From an uncultured bacterium (lineage in GTDB: Bacteria; Bacillota; Clostridia; Lachnospirales; Lachnospiraceae): DNA of 14,665 bases. The notes beneath the pieces are model-generated. The model saw only the letters and a list, made by a program, of their open reading frames with translations, made no database searches and was not told the DNA's origin. Where the stretch lies: positions 1-14,665 of the forward strand of contig CAJMSZ010000050.1 in assembly GCA_905216215.1 (NCBI GenBank), written 5' to 3'. The position numbers were made by a program, and so were the translations under genes. Positions 6,191-14,661 of this stretch are shown piece by piece (the stretch's first letter is position 1; each line of letters opens with the position of its first letter).

Positions 6191-7570
6191 AAGCAGTACT
6201 ACCGTCTCTATATGCCCCGTATGTGGAAACATATCCACCGCCCTTACTTTCCGCAGCTCATACCCATTTCCACACAGATACTTCAAATCCCTTGCCAGCG
6301 TCGCCGAGTCACAGCTTACATACACAATCCGCTCCGGCTGCATATTTACCATGGTTGTCAGTACACTCTCTTCGCACCCTTTTCTAGGTGGATCAACCAT
6401 AATTACATCTGCATGAGCAGACTCGCCAGGATGCTCTTTGGCATACTCCGCATAGTACATTGGCAGAACTTCTTCTGCTTTTCCCACAAAGAATTCTGCA
6501 TTCTGGATTCCGTTAATCTCTGCATTTCTTCTCGCATCTTCAATTGCCTGTGGTACAATTTCCACACCATATACTTTTTTGGCTTTCTGGGCCAAGAAAA
6601 GGGAAATGGTTCCTATTCCGCAATAAACATCCCACACGGTTTCATTTCCCGTAAGTCCGGCATATTCCAGTGCCTGTCCATAAAGTACTTCCGTCTGAAC
6701 AGGGTTGACCTGATAGAACGACAGTGGCGAAATCTGATATTTAACATTTCCTATATAGTCTGTGATATAAGTCTGTCCCCAGACAGGCTGAATCTGTTTT
6801 CCCATGATGACATTCGTATTTTCTTCATTGATGCTGAAGGTAATACTTGTCATACCCGGAATTTCTGCCAGTACCTCTGCTAATTTTTCGCTGTATGGCA
6901 ATTTCTTCCCATTAATCACCAGACATACCATAATTTCTTTAGTTGTAAATCCTACACGAATCAAGATATGGCGAACCAGTCCTTTATGTGTTTCTTCATT
7001 ATAAGCAGTCAGCTTGTGCTGATTCATAAATGCAAGAATCTTCTCCAAAACCACCTGATTTATTTCAGCTCCAAGTGCACAGTCCAGATTCGGAATAATC
7101 TGATGGGTTCTCCCTGCATAAAATCCGGCAATCAAGTTGCCCTCTTTATCTGTTCCAACCGGGTATTGGGCTTTATTTCTATAATGAAATGGTTCTTCCA
7201 TGCCAGCAATCGGCTCCATAATTTCATCAATAAATGCTTCGGGAAAGCCACCAATACGAATCAGATTTCCACGTACTTTATTCTTTTTGAACTCCAACTG
7301 TTTGGAATAAGAAAGGGCCTGAATCTGACATCCACCGCAGGTTCGTGCAACGGAGCAGACAGGCTCAACTCTGTCTGGAGATGGTGAGAGAAGTTTCATA
7401 AGACGGGCATAGCCATATTGTTTTTTCGCCTTCATAACTTTTACTTCCGCCACATCCCCAATTAAGGCATCTTTGACGAAGAGGGTAAATCCATCTACTT
7501 TCCCGATTCCTTCTCCATCCACACCCATATCTGTAATTTCAACTGTAAGTATATCGTTCTTTTTAAACAT
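5864..7570 (-). CDS. rlmD: 23S rRNA (uracil-5-)-methyltransferase RlmD/RlmCD with an extra C-terminal domain
   Basis: The first ~462 residues are a complete enzyme. A TRAM RNA-binding domain (1-60) is followed by an iron-sulfur cluster set, C72, C78, C81 (TCGGC) and C164, then the SAM site DVYCGIGT (314-321), VDPPRKGCEE (392-401) and the catalytic C420 in YVSCDSATLARDL. It transfers methyl from SAM to C5 of U1939 of 23S rRNA; Gram-positive members may also modify U747. Family members usually end near residue 455-460, just after HxETVxLL. This one continues to 568 with a helical tail (see 5864-6190). It lies 11 bases after yhaM, with AAGGAAG before the ATG, as last gene of the operon. Confidence 0.95.
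   Translation of the reverse strand: MFKKNDILTVEITDMGVDGEGIGKVDGFTLFVKDALIGDVAEVKVMKAKKQYGYARLMKLLSPSPDRVEPVCSVARTCGGCQIQALSYSKQLEFKKNKVRGNLIRIGGFPEAFIDEIMEPIAGMEEPFHYRNKAQYPVGTDKEGNLIAGFYAGRTHQIIPNLDCALGAEINQVVLEKILAFMNQHKLTAYNEETHKGLVRHILIRVGFTTKEIMVCLVINGKKLPYSEKLAEVLAEIPGMTSITFSINEENTNVIMGKQIQPVWGQTYITDYIGNVKYQISPLSFYQVNPVQTEVLYGQALEYAGLTGNETVWDVYCGIGTISLFLAQKAKKVYGVEIVPQAIEDARRNAEINGIQNAEFFVGKAEEVLPMYYAEYAKEHPGESAHADVIMVDPPRKGCEESVLTTMVNMQPERIVYVSCDSATLARDLKYLCGNGYELRKVRAVDMFPHTGHIETVVLLSHKKPDSHINIKVEFGEGEGKVPLKAIAERAEAYKPKERVTYKMIKEYIEAKYGFKVHTAYIAEVKRDLGLPMYDAPNAVEELKNPRKHPTAEKVEAIKDALKYFEVI
6201..6208 (-). other. Candidate attachment-site core, right end (inside rlmD)
   Basis: ACCGTCTC, identical to 47-54. 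It encodes E455-T456 and part of V457 of RlmD, exactly where ordinary RlmD proteins approach their C-terminus. Elements integrating at the 3' end of rum-type methyltransferase genes are known in streptococci, which supports the placement. Confidence 0.5.
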
Positions 7571-7581
7571 TGTTTTCTTCC

Positions 7582-8523
7582 TTAAATGCTTGTCTTTCTC
7601 AAATTCGAATCAAAAAGACGGTTAAATCCAAGCCATTCTTTGGTATCCTTGTCTTTGAATATCTCAATTAAGGTCTGCATTTTTGCATCAGTATTATCTG
7701 CAAAATTAAGTGCAAGAGCCTCTGCAAGTGCCGGTTTCTTCGGAGAACCAAATTCCAATTCCCCATGATGTGCAAGAATACAATGCTTTAACTCACTTGC
7801 AAGCTTCGGTGGAAAATCCGGAATCTCACGGATGGCGTCTGACATCATTTCCGTTCCAATCACAATATGCCCAAGAAGCTGGCCGTCATCTGTGTAATCA
7901 TTTTCCGGGAAAGTAGAAAGTTCTTTCGTCTTTCCAATATCGTGGCAAATAGCTGCCGTAAACAGCAAATCCTTATTCAGAATCGGGTATGCTCCCACGT
8001 AATATTCACATAACTTCACCACACTTAAGGTGTGTTCCAAAAGTCCCCCTGCGAATCCGTGATGTACACTTTTGGCAGCAGAATGTGCCTTAAAGCTCTT
8101 GATAAAGTCCTCATCTTTCACAAAATAATACTGCAGAATCTGTTGTAAATATGGATTCTCAACCTGGGAAACATACCCCAGCAATTCCGCATACATGCCA
8201 TCTACACTTTTCTCACTGGTCGGCATATAGTCTGCCGCATTGTACTCATCTTCCCCCGCTACACGGAGCTGCTTGATATTTAGCTGCAGATTTCCATTAT
8301 AAGAAATCACTTCACCGTATACATCGATAAAATCTTTCTCATCATAATCAGAAATCCCATGGGAATTCGGATCCCATACCTTTCCATCTAAGGTTCCTGT
8401 TTTATCCTGCAGAATCAGATTATCATAAGGTTTCCCATTCCTAGTCTCTGCACTTCGTTTCCCCTTACATAAATATATTTCCCGAATAGTATCTCCCTCG
8501 CGTAATGTATTGATATACTTCAT
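7582..8523 (-). CDS. yhaM: YhaM-type 3'-5' exoribonuclease (OB fold plus HD domain)
   Basis: The 313-residue length matches the family. An N-terminal OB-fold nucleic-acid-binding domain (about 10-90) includes LILQDKTGTLDGKVWD. The C-terminal HD domain (about 150-285) contains HHGFAGGLLEHTLSV (H154, H155, H164), the metal-binding H194-D195 in AAICHDIGK, then ILAHHGELEFG (H252, H253) and D276. YhaM degrades single-stranded RNA, and reportedly DNA, from the 3' end in a metal-dependent manner, trimming transcripts in the cytoplasm. It sits between the HtrA-like gene (14-base gap) and rlmD (11-base gap). AAAGGAAG, partly overlapping the upstream stop, provides its ribosome site. All key residues seem present. 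Confidence 0.93.
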   Translation of the reverse strand: MKYINTLREGDTIREIYLCKGKRSAETRNGKPYDNLILQDKTGTLDGKVWDPNSHGISDYDEKDFIDVYGEVISYNGNLQLNIKQLRVAGEDEYNAADYMPTSEKSVDGMYAELLGYVSQVENPYLQQILQYYFVKDEDFIKSFKAHSAAKSVHHGFAGGLLEHTLSVVKLCEYYVGAYPILNKDLLFTAAICHDIGKTKELSTFPENDYTDDGQLLGHIVIGTEMMSDAIREIPDFPPKLASELKHCILAHHGELEFGSPKKPALAEALALNFADNTDAKMQTLIEIFKDKDTKEWLGFNRLFDSNLRKTSI

Positions 8524-8537
8524 CTTATTTTCTTCCT

Positions 8538-9830
8538 TTATTCTTTATTTCCAATCGTCACCTTGAACGGAATTGCAACATATTCTTCCGAACCAATTCG
8601 CTGTACAGTCAGTTGGATTTCTTCTCCGGTTTTGCACTTTGACAACTGATTCTGATATTCATAGAGCGTTCGGATATCTTTGCCATCCATTTTTACAACA
8701 ACATCTCCGTTCTGGATTCCTGCAGACATTGCCGGTGAGTCCGCCTCAATCTCTTTCACATAAACTCCTCGCGGAATCCCTTGTGCCTCTGAAATTTCTT
8801 CTGTTACCTCAACTCCCCAAATGCCAAGATATGGTACACCATTTCCATTGGATAACAGTTCGATGATTTCCTTAATCCCGGATATGGCATACCCCGTCAC
8901 CAGATTCTTACTGTCTTTTCCGGTAACCACCTGATCTGCAAGCCCGATTACTTCACCATCTACATTGAATAAGATACTGCTGCCATTTTCTGCCGCAGTA
9001 ATATCTGTTGTCAGCAAGCGATACTGCCTGTCTGCCGAACTGAGATAATTGCCGGTGGAACTGATAATCCCATAACCAGATCCATCGGTATAGCCAAACT
9101 GATTACCAAGTGTGATCACAGGCATTCCTTGGCTCATCAAATTCGAATTCCCCAGTATGGCTTCTTTAATCTGATTTTTCGTAGCATCTTTTACTTCACT
9201 GGCACTTACAGAAAAAATAGCAATCTGAGAATTTTTATCTTCCTTCTTCAGAGTTGTCGAATAGGTTCTATGGTCACAGAAGGTAATTGTCAAATCTCCT
9301 TCATTATCCAGAATCCGTGCAGGTGCTGCAACCAGAATTTCCAGTCCATTTTTCCAGATGATAACACCCGATACACTGTCCATGTCTTCCTCCTGGGATT
9401 CCAGTGTAGTATTATCCCCTGAAATGCCTACCGTCACAACACATTTTCCCGCTTCTGTTGCAACCTCAGTCAAGGATTTTTGCATTTCCCGGTAATTTTC
9501 TACAGTAAATGCTTTTTGCTCTTCCTGAACTTGCTCTGCATTTTCTCCTTCAGCCACCTCTTCGTCACCTTCCGAAGCCTCATCCTCTGGAATGGTCACT
9601 TTCTCCTGTTTTTTCATAAATGTAGATTCTGCCCATGGTCTGCACACTGCAAACGCCACACATGCAACCACACCAAAAACAAGCCCTTTCACTGCTGTAC
9701 GAAAAAGACCTCCTACAATTTTCCCGGGTTTCTTCTGCTCATCCTTAATGGTTTCCTGCAAAAAAGAATAAGATTCTTCCTCTTTTTCTTCCTTTTCCGG
9801 TTCTTGCTTCTCTTTCCAGTCATGCTCCAT
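8538..9830 (-). CDS. Membrane-anchored HtrA/DegP-like protein with PDZ domain, catalytic triad lost
   Basis: The 430-residue protein begins with a highly charged cytoplasmic segment (1-43), has one membrane helix (about 44-63), an acidic extracellular linker (74-106), a trypsin-like fold (about 120-325) and a PDZ domain (about 333-425; YLGIWGVEV, GVYVKEIEADSPAMSAGIQNGD). The layout is that of Gram-positive HtrA. By alignment to family motifs the triad is gone: TNxHVV reads VAAPARIL (His to Pro170), DIAVL reads QIAIF (Asp to Gln202), and GNSGGPL reads ENGSSIL (Ser to Gly283). The remaining frame is intact, so this is probably a binding or regulatory pseudoprotease at the membrane, not a decaying gene. 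It is first in the operon; AGGAGA lies about 12 bases before the ATG. Confidence 0.88.
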   Translation of the reverse strand: MEHDWKEKQEPEKEEKEEESYSFLQETIKDEQKKPGKIVGGLFRTAVKGLVFGVVACVAFAVCRPWAESTFMKKQEKVTIPEDEASEGDEEVAEGENAEQVQEEQKAFTVENYREMQKSLTEVATEAGKCVVTVGISGDNTTLESQEEDMDSVSGVIIWKNGLEILVAAPARILDNEGDLTITFCDHRTYSTTLKKEDKNSQIAIFSVSASEVKDATKNQIKEAILGNSNLMSQGMPVITLGNQFGYTDGSGYGIISSTGNYLSSADRQYRLLTTDITAAENGSSILFNVDGEVIGLADQVVTGKDSKNLVTGYAISGIKEIIELLSNGNGVPYLGIWGVEVTEEISEAQGIPRGVYVKEIEADSPAMSAGIQNGDVVVKMDGKDIRTLYEYQNQLSKCKTGEEIQLTVQRIGSEEYVAIPFKVTIGNKE

Positions 9831-9883
9831 ATATTATCATTTTCTCCTATATTTCAAAGATTTTCAGCAAGTAACTACAGTTA

Positions 9884-9912
9884 AGTATACATGATTCCTC
9901 TCAATTGTTCAA
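9884..9912 (-). promoter_or_regulatory. Promoter of the HtrA-like/yhaM/rlmD operon
   Basis: On the minus strand -35 TTGAAC (9907-9912), a 17-base spacer and -10 TATACT (9884-9889), with a leader of about 45 bases to the ATG at 9830. This is the only good promoter upstream of the three-gene operon. The divergent mutS2 promoter in the same gap is not obvious; a TAAAAT at 9962-9967 has only a poor -35. Confidence 0.8.
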
Positions 9913-10013
9913 TGCTAATCAAAATTTCCGCTTTCTACTTTCCTTTCCATTTCAAATACGTTAAAATGAATACAGAATCTATTTTACTCACACAACACGA
10001 GGTAATTTATTTT

Positions 10014-12389
10014 ATGAACCAGAAAACATTGACCAAATTAGAATTTGATAAAATTATAGAACTACTTATAGAACACGCCTCCTCTATGGGTGGCAAGCAT
10101 GCATGCAAACACATCAAGGTCCTGACAGATATATCTGCTATCAATACCGCGCAGGAACAGACTGCTGCCGCATTTACCCGGATTATCAAGAAAGGGCATT
10201 TATCCTTCAGTGGCTGTTACGCGGTTTCCGATTCCCTAAAGCGTCTGGAAGTAGGAAGTACTCTCACAGCGCCGGAGCTGCTCCGCATTGGTAAACTGTT
10301 AAAAGTGACCGCTCATGCGAAGACCTATGGAAATCATGAGACGGTAGATGAACCGTACGATTGTCTGGATGTCTTTTTTGAGGCATTAACCCCCCTTTCA
10401 CAGATTTATGCTGAGATTGACCGTTGTATCATCAGCGATGATGAAATCAGTGATGATGCAAGTGCCAATTTGAAGCAGATACGCCGACGCATTAACGGCA
10501 TGAATGACAAAATCCACTCTACTTTAACCGGACTGTTAAATGGTTCCATGCGAAGCTATTTACAGGATGCCATCATCACCATGCGTGGAGACCGGTATTG
10601 TCTGCCTGTGAAAGCCGAATACCGGAATCAGGTGGATGGAATGATTCACGACCAGTCCTCTACCGGTTCCACCTTATTTATCGAGCCAATGGCTATTGTG
10701 AAATTAAACAACGACTTAAAGGAACTTTATCGTCAGGAGCAGGAAGAAATCCAGGTAATTCTGTCCCGTATCAGTGCGGATGTAGCTGAGTATGTAAATG
10801 AAATCCGCATAAATTATAAGACCTTAACCGAACTGGATTTTATCTTTGCAAGAGGCTCTCTGGCTTTAGATATGAATGCAAGCCGTCCGATTTTCAATCA
10901 GGAGGGACGCATCCGGATTCGGGAAGGACGTCATCCCCTTTTGGATAAAAAGCGAGTTGTTCCTATTTCCTTAACCCTTGGTGACACCTTTGACCTTTTG
11001 ATTGTAACCGGTCCTAACACCGGTGGTAAAACCGTATCCTTAAAAACCGTAGGACTCTTTACCCTTATGGGACAGGCAGGGCTTCATATTCCCGCCTTAG
11101 AACGCTCAGAGCTGGCTGTATTTAAGAAAGTATTTGCCGATATTGGTGATGAGCAAAGTATAGAACAGTCACTGAGTACTTTTTCTTCCCATATGACAAA
11201 TATTGTTTCATTCCTGAAACATATTGATAAAAATTCTCTGGTATTGTTTGATGAACTTGGAGCCGGAACCGACCCTACGGAGGGTGCCGCACTGGCAACT
11301 TCCATTTTATCTTATCTGCATGACCAGGGCATTCGCACTATGGCAACCACTCACTACAGTGAATTAAAGGTCTTTGCGCTTTCTACTCCGGGTGTGGAAA
11401 ATGCATGCTGTGAATTTGATGTAGAAACCTTAAGTCCAACTTATCATCTGCTAATCGGCATTCCCGGAAAGAGTAACGCCTTTGCTGTTTCAGAAAAATT
11501 AGGACTTCCTTCCTATATCATTGATGATGCCAAATCCCGCTTAAGTGAACAGGATGAATCTTTTGAAGATTTGCTGACAGATTTGGAGGAAAAACGCCGC
11601 ACTATAGAGAAGGAACACTCCGAAATTGCCACATACCGCCGGGAAATGGAACGTCTGAAATCAGAAATGGCTTCCAAACAGGAAAAGCTGGACGCACAGC
11701 GTGACCGCATTATCCGCGAGGCTAATGAAAAGGCCACTTCCATTGTCCGTGAAGCCAAGGATTTCGCTGATGAAACCATGAAGAATTTCCGCAAATTTGG
11801 TAAAGAAAGTATTTCCGCTTCTGAAATGGAAAAAGAGCGTGAGCGCATTCGTAAGCAACTTGCCAAAACACAAAATACAACAAAACTAGAAGTGAAAAAA
11901 CCGAAGAAGCAGTATAAAGCCAGCGATTTCCATTTGGGAGATTCCGTAAAGGTACTGAGTATGAATCTGACCGGTTCCGTCACTTCCCTTCCAGATTCAA
12001 AGGGAAACCTGTATGTTCAGATGGGCATTCTCCGTTCTCAAGTAAATATTTCCGATCTGGAAATTATCGAAGAACCACTTACTGTAACCGCAAAACAAAT
12101 GCGCCGTACTTCTACAGGCAAAATGAAGATGAGCAAATCCATGTCTGTGAGTCCGGAAATTAATTTATTGGGAAAAACAGTCGATGAAGCTATAGCAGTT
12201 CTGGATAAATATCTGGACGACGCCTACATTGCCCATGTAAGTCCAGTTCGCATTGTGCACGGAAAAGGTACGGGTGCTTTAAGAAATGGAATCCATCAGT
12301 ACCTGCGTCGTCAGAAAAACATCAAATCCTTCCGCCTTGGGGCTTTTGGCGAGGGAGATGCGGGTGTAACAATTGTTGAATTTAAATAA
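10014..12389 (+). CDS. mutS2: MutS2 ATPase with C-terminal Smr domain
   Basis: The 791 residues match MutS2 length. Start chosen at 10014 because GAGGT (9999-10003) precedes it and MNQKTLTKLEFDKI matches the usual N-terminus; earlier in-frame ATGs lack a ribosome site. The MutS core and clamp helices (about 1-310) are followed by the ABC ATPase with Walker A GPNTGGKT (333-340), the Walker B region LFDELGAGTDP (411-421) and the TTHYSELK switch. A long coiled coil (about 515-635), a KOW-like segment and a Smr domain with HGKGTGALR (H749) complete it. MutS2 suppresses homologous recombination in some species and recognises collided ribosomes in Bacillus. The Smr LDLR motif reads INLL here. It heads the operon with the two-component genes, 18 bases downstream. 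Confidence 0.96.
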   Translation: MNQKTLTKLEFDKIIELLIEHASSMGGKHACKHIKVLTDISAINTAQEQTAAAFTRIIKKGHLSFSGCYAVSDSLKRLEVGSTLTAPELLRIGKLLKVTAHAKTYGNHETVDEPYDCLDVFFEALTPLSQIYAEIDRCIISDDEISDDASANLKQIRRRINGMNDKIHSTLTGLLNGSMRSYLQDAIITMRGDRYCLPVKAEYRNQVDGMIHDQSSTGSTLFIEPMAIVKLNNDLKELYRQEQEEIQVILSRISADVAEYVNEIRINYKTLTELDFIFARGSLALDMNASRPIFNQEGRIRIREGRHPLLDKKRVVPISLTLGDTFDLLIVTGPNTGGKTVSLKTVGLFTLMGQAGLHIPALERSELAVFKKVFADIGDEQSIEQSLSTFSSHMTNIVSFLKHIDKNSLVLFDELGAGTDPTEGAALATSILSYLHDQGIRTMATTHYSELKVFALSTPGVENACCEFDVETLSPTYHLLIGIPGKSNAFAVSEKLGLPSYIIDDAKSRLSEQDESFEDLLTDLEEKRRTIEKEHSEIATYRREMERLKSEMASKQEKLDAQRDRIIREANEKATSIVREAKDFADETMKNFRKFGKESISASEMEKERERIRKQLAKTQNTTKLEVKKPKKQYKASDFHLGDSVKVLSMNLTGSVTSLPDSKGNLYVQMGILRSQVNISDLEIIEEPLTVTAKQMRRTSTGKMKMSKSMSVSPEINLLGKTVDEAIAVLDKYLDDAYIAHVSPVRIVHGKGTGALRNGIHQYLRRQKNIKSFRLGAFGEGDAGVTIVEFK

Positions 12390-12407
12390 AAACGGAAAGG
12401 AGTATTT

Positions 12408-13118
12408 ATGACTACCAAACAAAAAATATTAATCGTTGATGACGATGAAAATATAGCAGAGCTGATTTCGCTGTATCTTGCCAAGGAATGTTTTGATACC
12501 ATGATGGTTCATGACGGAATGGATGCCATTTCTGCCTTTGATACCTATCAGCCCAATCTGATTCTTCTGGATTTAATGCTGCCAGGCATTGATGGCTATC
12601 AGGTATGCAGGGAAATCCGTGGCAAATCCAACGTACCGATTATTATGCTGTCTGCCAAAGGAGAGGTATTTGACAAAGTACTTGGACTGGAACTTGGAGC
12701 AGATGACTACATCATCAAACCTTTTGATTCAAAGGAACTGGTTGCCCGTGTGCGTGCGGTATTACGCCGTTACCAGACTCAGCCTGCCGTTCAGCAGACC
12801 ACTACACCGCAAAACCAGGGAAAATGCGTAGAATACCCTGGAATTATCATTAACCTTACCAATTATTCTGTTATGGTAGATGGTAAAAATGTGGAAATGC
12901 CGCCAAAAGAACTGGAGTTATTATATTTTCTTGCAGCATCTCCTAATCAGGTATTCACCCGCGAACAGCTTCTGGACCAGCTTTGGGGATATGAATACAT
13001 CGGTGACACACGTACTGTGGATGTTCATATTAAGCGGCTTAGGGAAAAGATTAAAGATCATCCCACATGGAAATTAAGTACCGTCTGGGGAATCGGCTAC
13101 AAATTTGAGGTGAAATAA
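12408..13118 (+). CDS. OmpR/PhoB-family response regulator
   Basis: The 236-residue protein has a receiver domain (1-120) with the acidic pocket IVDDDEN, phospho-acceptor D55 in LLDLMLPG, S82 and K104 in DDYIIKPFD. A glutamine/threonine-rich linker (about 121-140) leads to a winged-helix DNA-binding domain (about 142-235; PPKELELLYFL, TREQLLDQLWG, TVDVHIKRLREK, WGIGYKF). It would be phosphorylated by the kinase encoded immediately downstream, with which it shares the TAATG stop/start junction. GGAG lies 5 bases before the ATG. All key residues are present. The regulon and signal cannot be read from the sequence; a VanR-like general type is the closest description I can give. Confidence 0.95.
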   Translation: MTTKQKILIVDDDENIAELISLYLAKECFDTMMVHDGMDAISAFDTYQPNLILLDLMLPGIDGYQVCREIRGKSNVPIIMLSAKGEVFDKVLGLELGADDYIIKPFDSKELVARVRAVLRRYQTQPAVQQTTTPQNQGKCVEYPGIIINLTNYSVMVDGKNVEMPPKELELLYFLAASPNQVFTREQLLDQLWGYEYIGDTRTVDVHIKRLREKIKDHPTWKLSTVWGIGYKFEVK

Positions 13119-14530
13119 TGCGCAGTACTTTATATCTGAAATTTATCTTGCTTTACATTATTTTGGGATTTTTAAGTCTCTTCATTGTGAGCGCATTGTC
13201 CTCTCCTCTGGTGACAGGTTATTTGGAAAATAATATCGCAGGCACACTTTATCAAAGTGCCAGCCTCATGTCCACAGACTACTTGTCCAAATATTTTTCA
13301 GAAGAAACCTCTATTGCAGATGTCTATACCCAGCTAAAAGGTATGAGTTCTTATCTGGAATCTACTGTCTGGTTCGTAGAGAAGGATGGTAGTATGATTG
13401 CCTCTGCCCACACAAAGGACATAACCACCGTCCCATCCTCCATTGAGAATTTTAATCCCATTGAAGCTGGCGGAAAGCAATATATAACAGGTACTTACCA
13501 CGACTATTTTAATGAAGAAATGATTACTGTCATCGCTCCGGTCACACAACAATTTGTTACAAGGGGTTATCTGCTTGTCCACAAACCATACAGAACAGTA
13601 ACTGACTGGAAAAATTTCTTCACATATCGTCTGCTTATTATGGTACTATGCGTATATCTGTTCTCTTTCATTATTTTACTTGGAGTTCATTTTTTCATTT
13701 ATCGTCCACTTCGCAAGATTACCGATGCGGCCAAGCAATATGCTTCAGGCAATCTGGATGTTGTAATTCCGGTAAATTCCCAGGATGAAATGGGCTATTT
13801 ATCCGCATCACTGAACTATATGTCTGCCCAGTTAAAGGACATGGAAGATTATCAGAAAAAATTTGTGGCAAATGTATCCCACGATTTCCGCTCTCCTCTT
13901 ACTTCCATAAAGGGATATGTAGAGGCAATGGCTGATGGAACAATTCCTGTGGAAATGCAAGACAAATACCTGAAAATTATTTTATTTGAAACAGAACGTC
14001 TGACCGATCTGACAAAAGATCTGCTGACTTTGAATGAATTTGATACCAAACATTTATTACTCAACAGAACGGAATTTGATATTCAACAGCTTATCAAAGA
14101 TACCGCAGCCAGCTTTGAGGGCACCTGTACCAGCAAACACATCACCATTGACCTGCTCTTTGCCTCCCGCACGTTAACTGTATGGGCAGACCAACGGAAA
14201 ATTCAACAGGTACTTTATAACCTGCTGGATAATGCCATCAAATTCAGTGAGTTCGACTCTTCCATTACCATTGAAACAACAGAACGCGGTGAGAAAGCAT
14301 TCATTTCTGTGAAAGATAACGGAATCGGAATTCCTCGTCAAAGTCTGAACAAGATTTGGGAACGTTTTTACAAAACGGATTTATCCAGAGGAAAGGACAA
14401 AAAAGGAACCGGACTTGGTCTTTCTATTGTGAAAGAAATCATTCAGGCCCACAATGAAAATATCAATGTCATCAGCACGGAAGGTGTAGGCACCGAATTC
14501 ATCTTCTCTCTTTCCAAAACAAAAAGATAG
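13118..14530 (+). CDS. HisKA-type membrane sensor histidine kinase
   Basis: The 470-residue protein has a first membrane helix (about 7-29), an extracellular sensor of about 140 residues (30-168) with a PAS-like or Cache-like pattern (STVWFVEKDGSMIASA, ITGTYHDYF, then TVIAPV), a second helix (about 170-195), a HAMP domain (about 196-248), a HisKA dimerisation domain with H255 in ANVSHDFRSPLTS, and a HATPase domain with the N box DNAIKFS (371-377), G1 DNGIGI (400-405) and G2 GTGLGLSIV (430-438). It phosphorylates the regulator encoded upstream, with a one-base overlap that implies coupled translation. No specific ligand can be deduced. It is the last gene of the mutS2 operon, and its stop codon lies inside the terminator stem. 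Confidence 0.95.
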   Translation: MRSTLYLKFILLYIILGFLSLFIVSALSSPLVTGYLENNIAGTLYQSASLMSTDYLSKYFSEETSIADVYTQLKGMSSYLESTVWFVEKDGSMIASAHTKDITTVPSSIENFNPIEAGGKQYITGTYHDYFNEEMITVIAPVTQQFVTRGYLLVHKPYRTVTDWKNFFTYRLLIMVLCVYLFSFIILLGVHFFIYRPLRKITDAAKQYASGNLDVVIPVNSQDEMGYLSASLNYMSAQLKDMEDYQKKFVANVSHDFRSPLTSIKGYVEAMADGTIPVEMQDKYLKIILFETERLTDLTKDLLTLNEFDTKHLLLNRTEFDIQQLIKDTAASFEGTCTSKHITIDLLFASRTLTVWADQRKIQQVLYNLLDNAIKFSEFDSSITIETTERGEKAFISVKDNGIGIPRQSLNKIWERFYKTDLSRGKDKKGTGLGLSIVKEIIQAHNENINVISTEGVGTEFIFSLSKTKR

Positions 14531-14562
14531 AATCCACTTTCCAAGTGAGATTCTATCTTTTT
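14521..14562 (+). terminator. Strong intrinsic terminator overlapping the kinase stop
   Basis: AAAAAGATAGAATC (14521-14534) pairs with GATTCTATCTTTTT (14549-14562), and an inner CACTT/AAGTG stem with loop TCC extends it past one bulged A. The U-run is inside the 3' arm, and the structure could also stop transcription arriving on the minus strand. The kinase stop codon is at 14528-14530. Confidence 0.92.
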
Positions 14563-14570
14563 ATAATTTA

Positions 14571-14661
14571 CGCGAGCAACGAGCCAAAGTCCGTGCTTGC
14601 ACGAGACCTTGGCGACTGCCGCGATAACTTGAGAAACTCGCGAAGCGTGTTTCTCATAGTT
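14571..14661. repeat. Structured intergenic element with nested inverted repeats
   Basis: There is no gene here. First unit: GCCAAAGTC (14583-14591) faces GACCTTGGC (14605-14613) with one mismatch, enclosing CGTGC-TT-GCACG. Second unit: TGAGAAAC (14630-14637) faces GTTTCTCA (14649-14656) and encloses CGC-GAA-GCG with a T-T mismatch; AAC and GTT flank it. The compact paired layout recalls a dispersed intergenic repeat or small structured RNA. I cannot name a family. Copies elsewhere would decide it. Confidence 0.5.

Larger units (their letters stand above)
47..6208. mobile_element. Putative integrated element in rlmD (deletion derivative of an ICE)
   Basis: Bounded by two copies of the 8-bp sequence ACCGTCTC (47-54 and 6201-6208), each inside a reading frame encoding ETVVLLS on the minus strand. 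Between them, all on the minus strand, are a replacement rlmD 3' end, a 59-aa protein, parA, parB, a truncated thioester adhesin, mazF, a 50-aa protein and a large serine recombinase. ParA, ParB and thioester/SpaA surface proteins are typical of the Tn1549-like conjugative elements of Clostridia. All transfer genes are absent. The recombinase and both candidate ends remain, so excision may still be possible. The boundaries are inferred from the repeated core and have not been tested against an empty site. Confidence 0.6.

Noticed and set aside
1..6208. CRISPR array or phage module
   Set aside because: No regularly spaced direct repeats and no capsid, terminase, portal or lysis genes were seen; ParA/ParB and a thioester adhesin point to a conjugative-type element.
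6167..6883. 238-codon plus-strand open frame
   Set aside because: It is antisense to the catalytic domain of RlmD, has an erratic Cys/His/Phe-rich composition and no ribosome site; a shadow of rlmD.
9891..10013. Upstream extension of MutS2 from an ATG at 9891
   Set aside because: The 41 extra residues do not look like MutS2, have no ribosome site, and would overlap the divergent promoter region (9884-9912).
11513..11983. 156-codon minus-strand frame inside mutS2
   Set aside because: It is serine-rich and antisense to the charged coiled coil of MutS2, a common source of false open frames.
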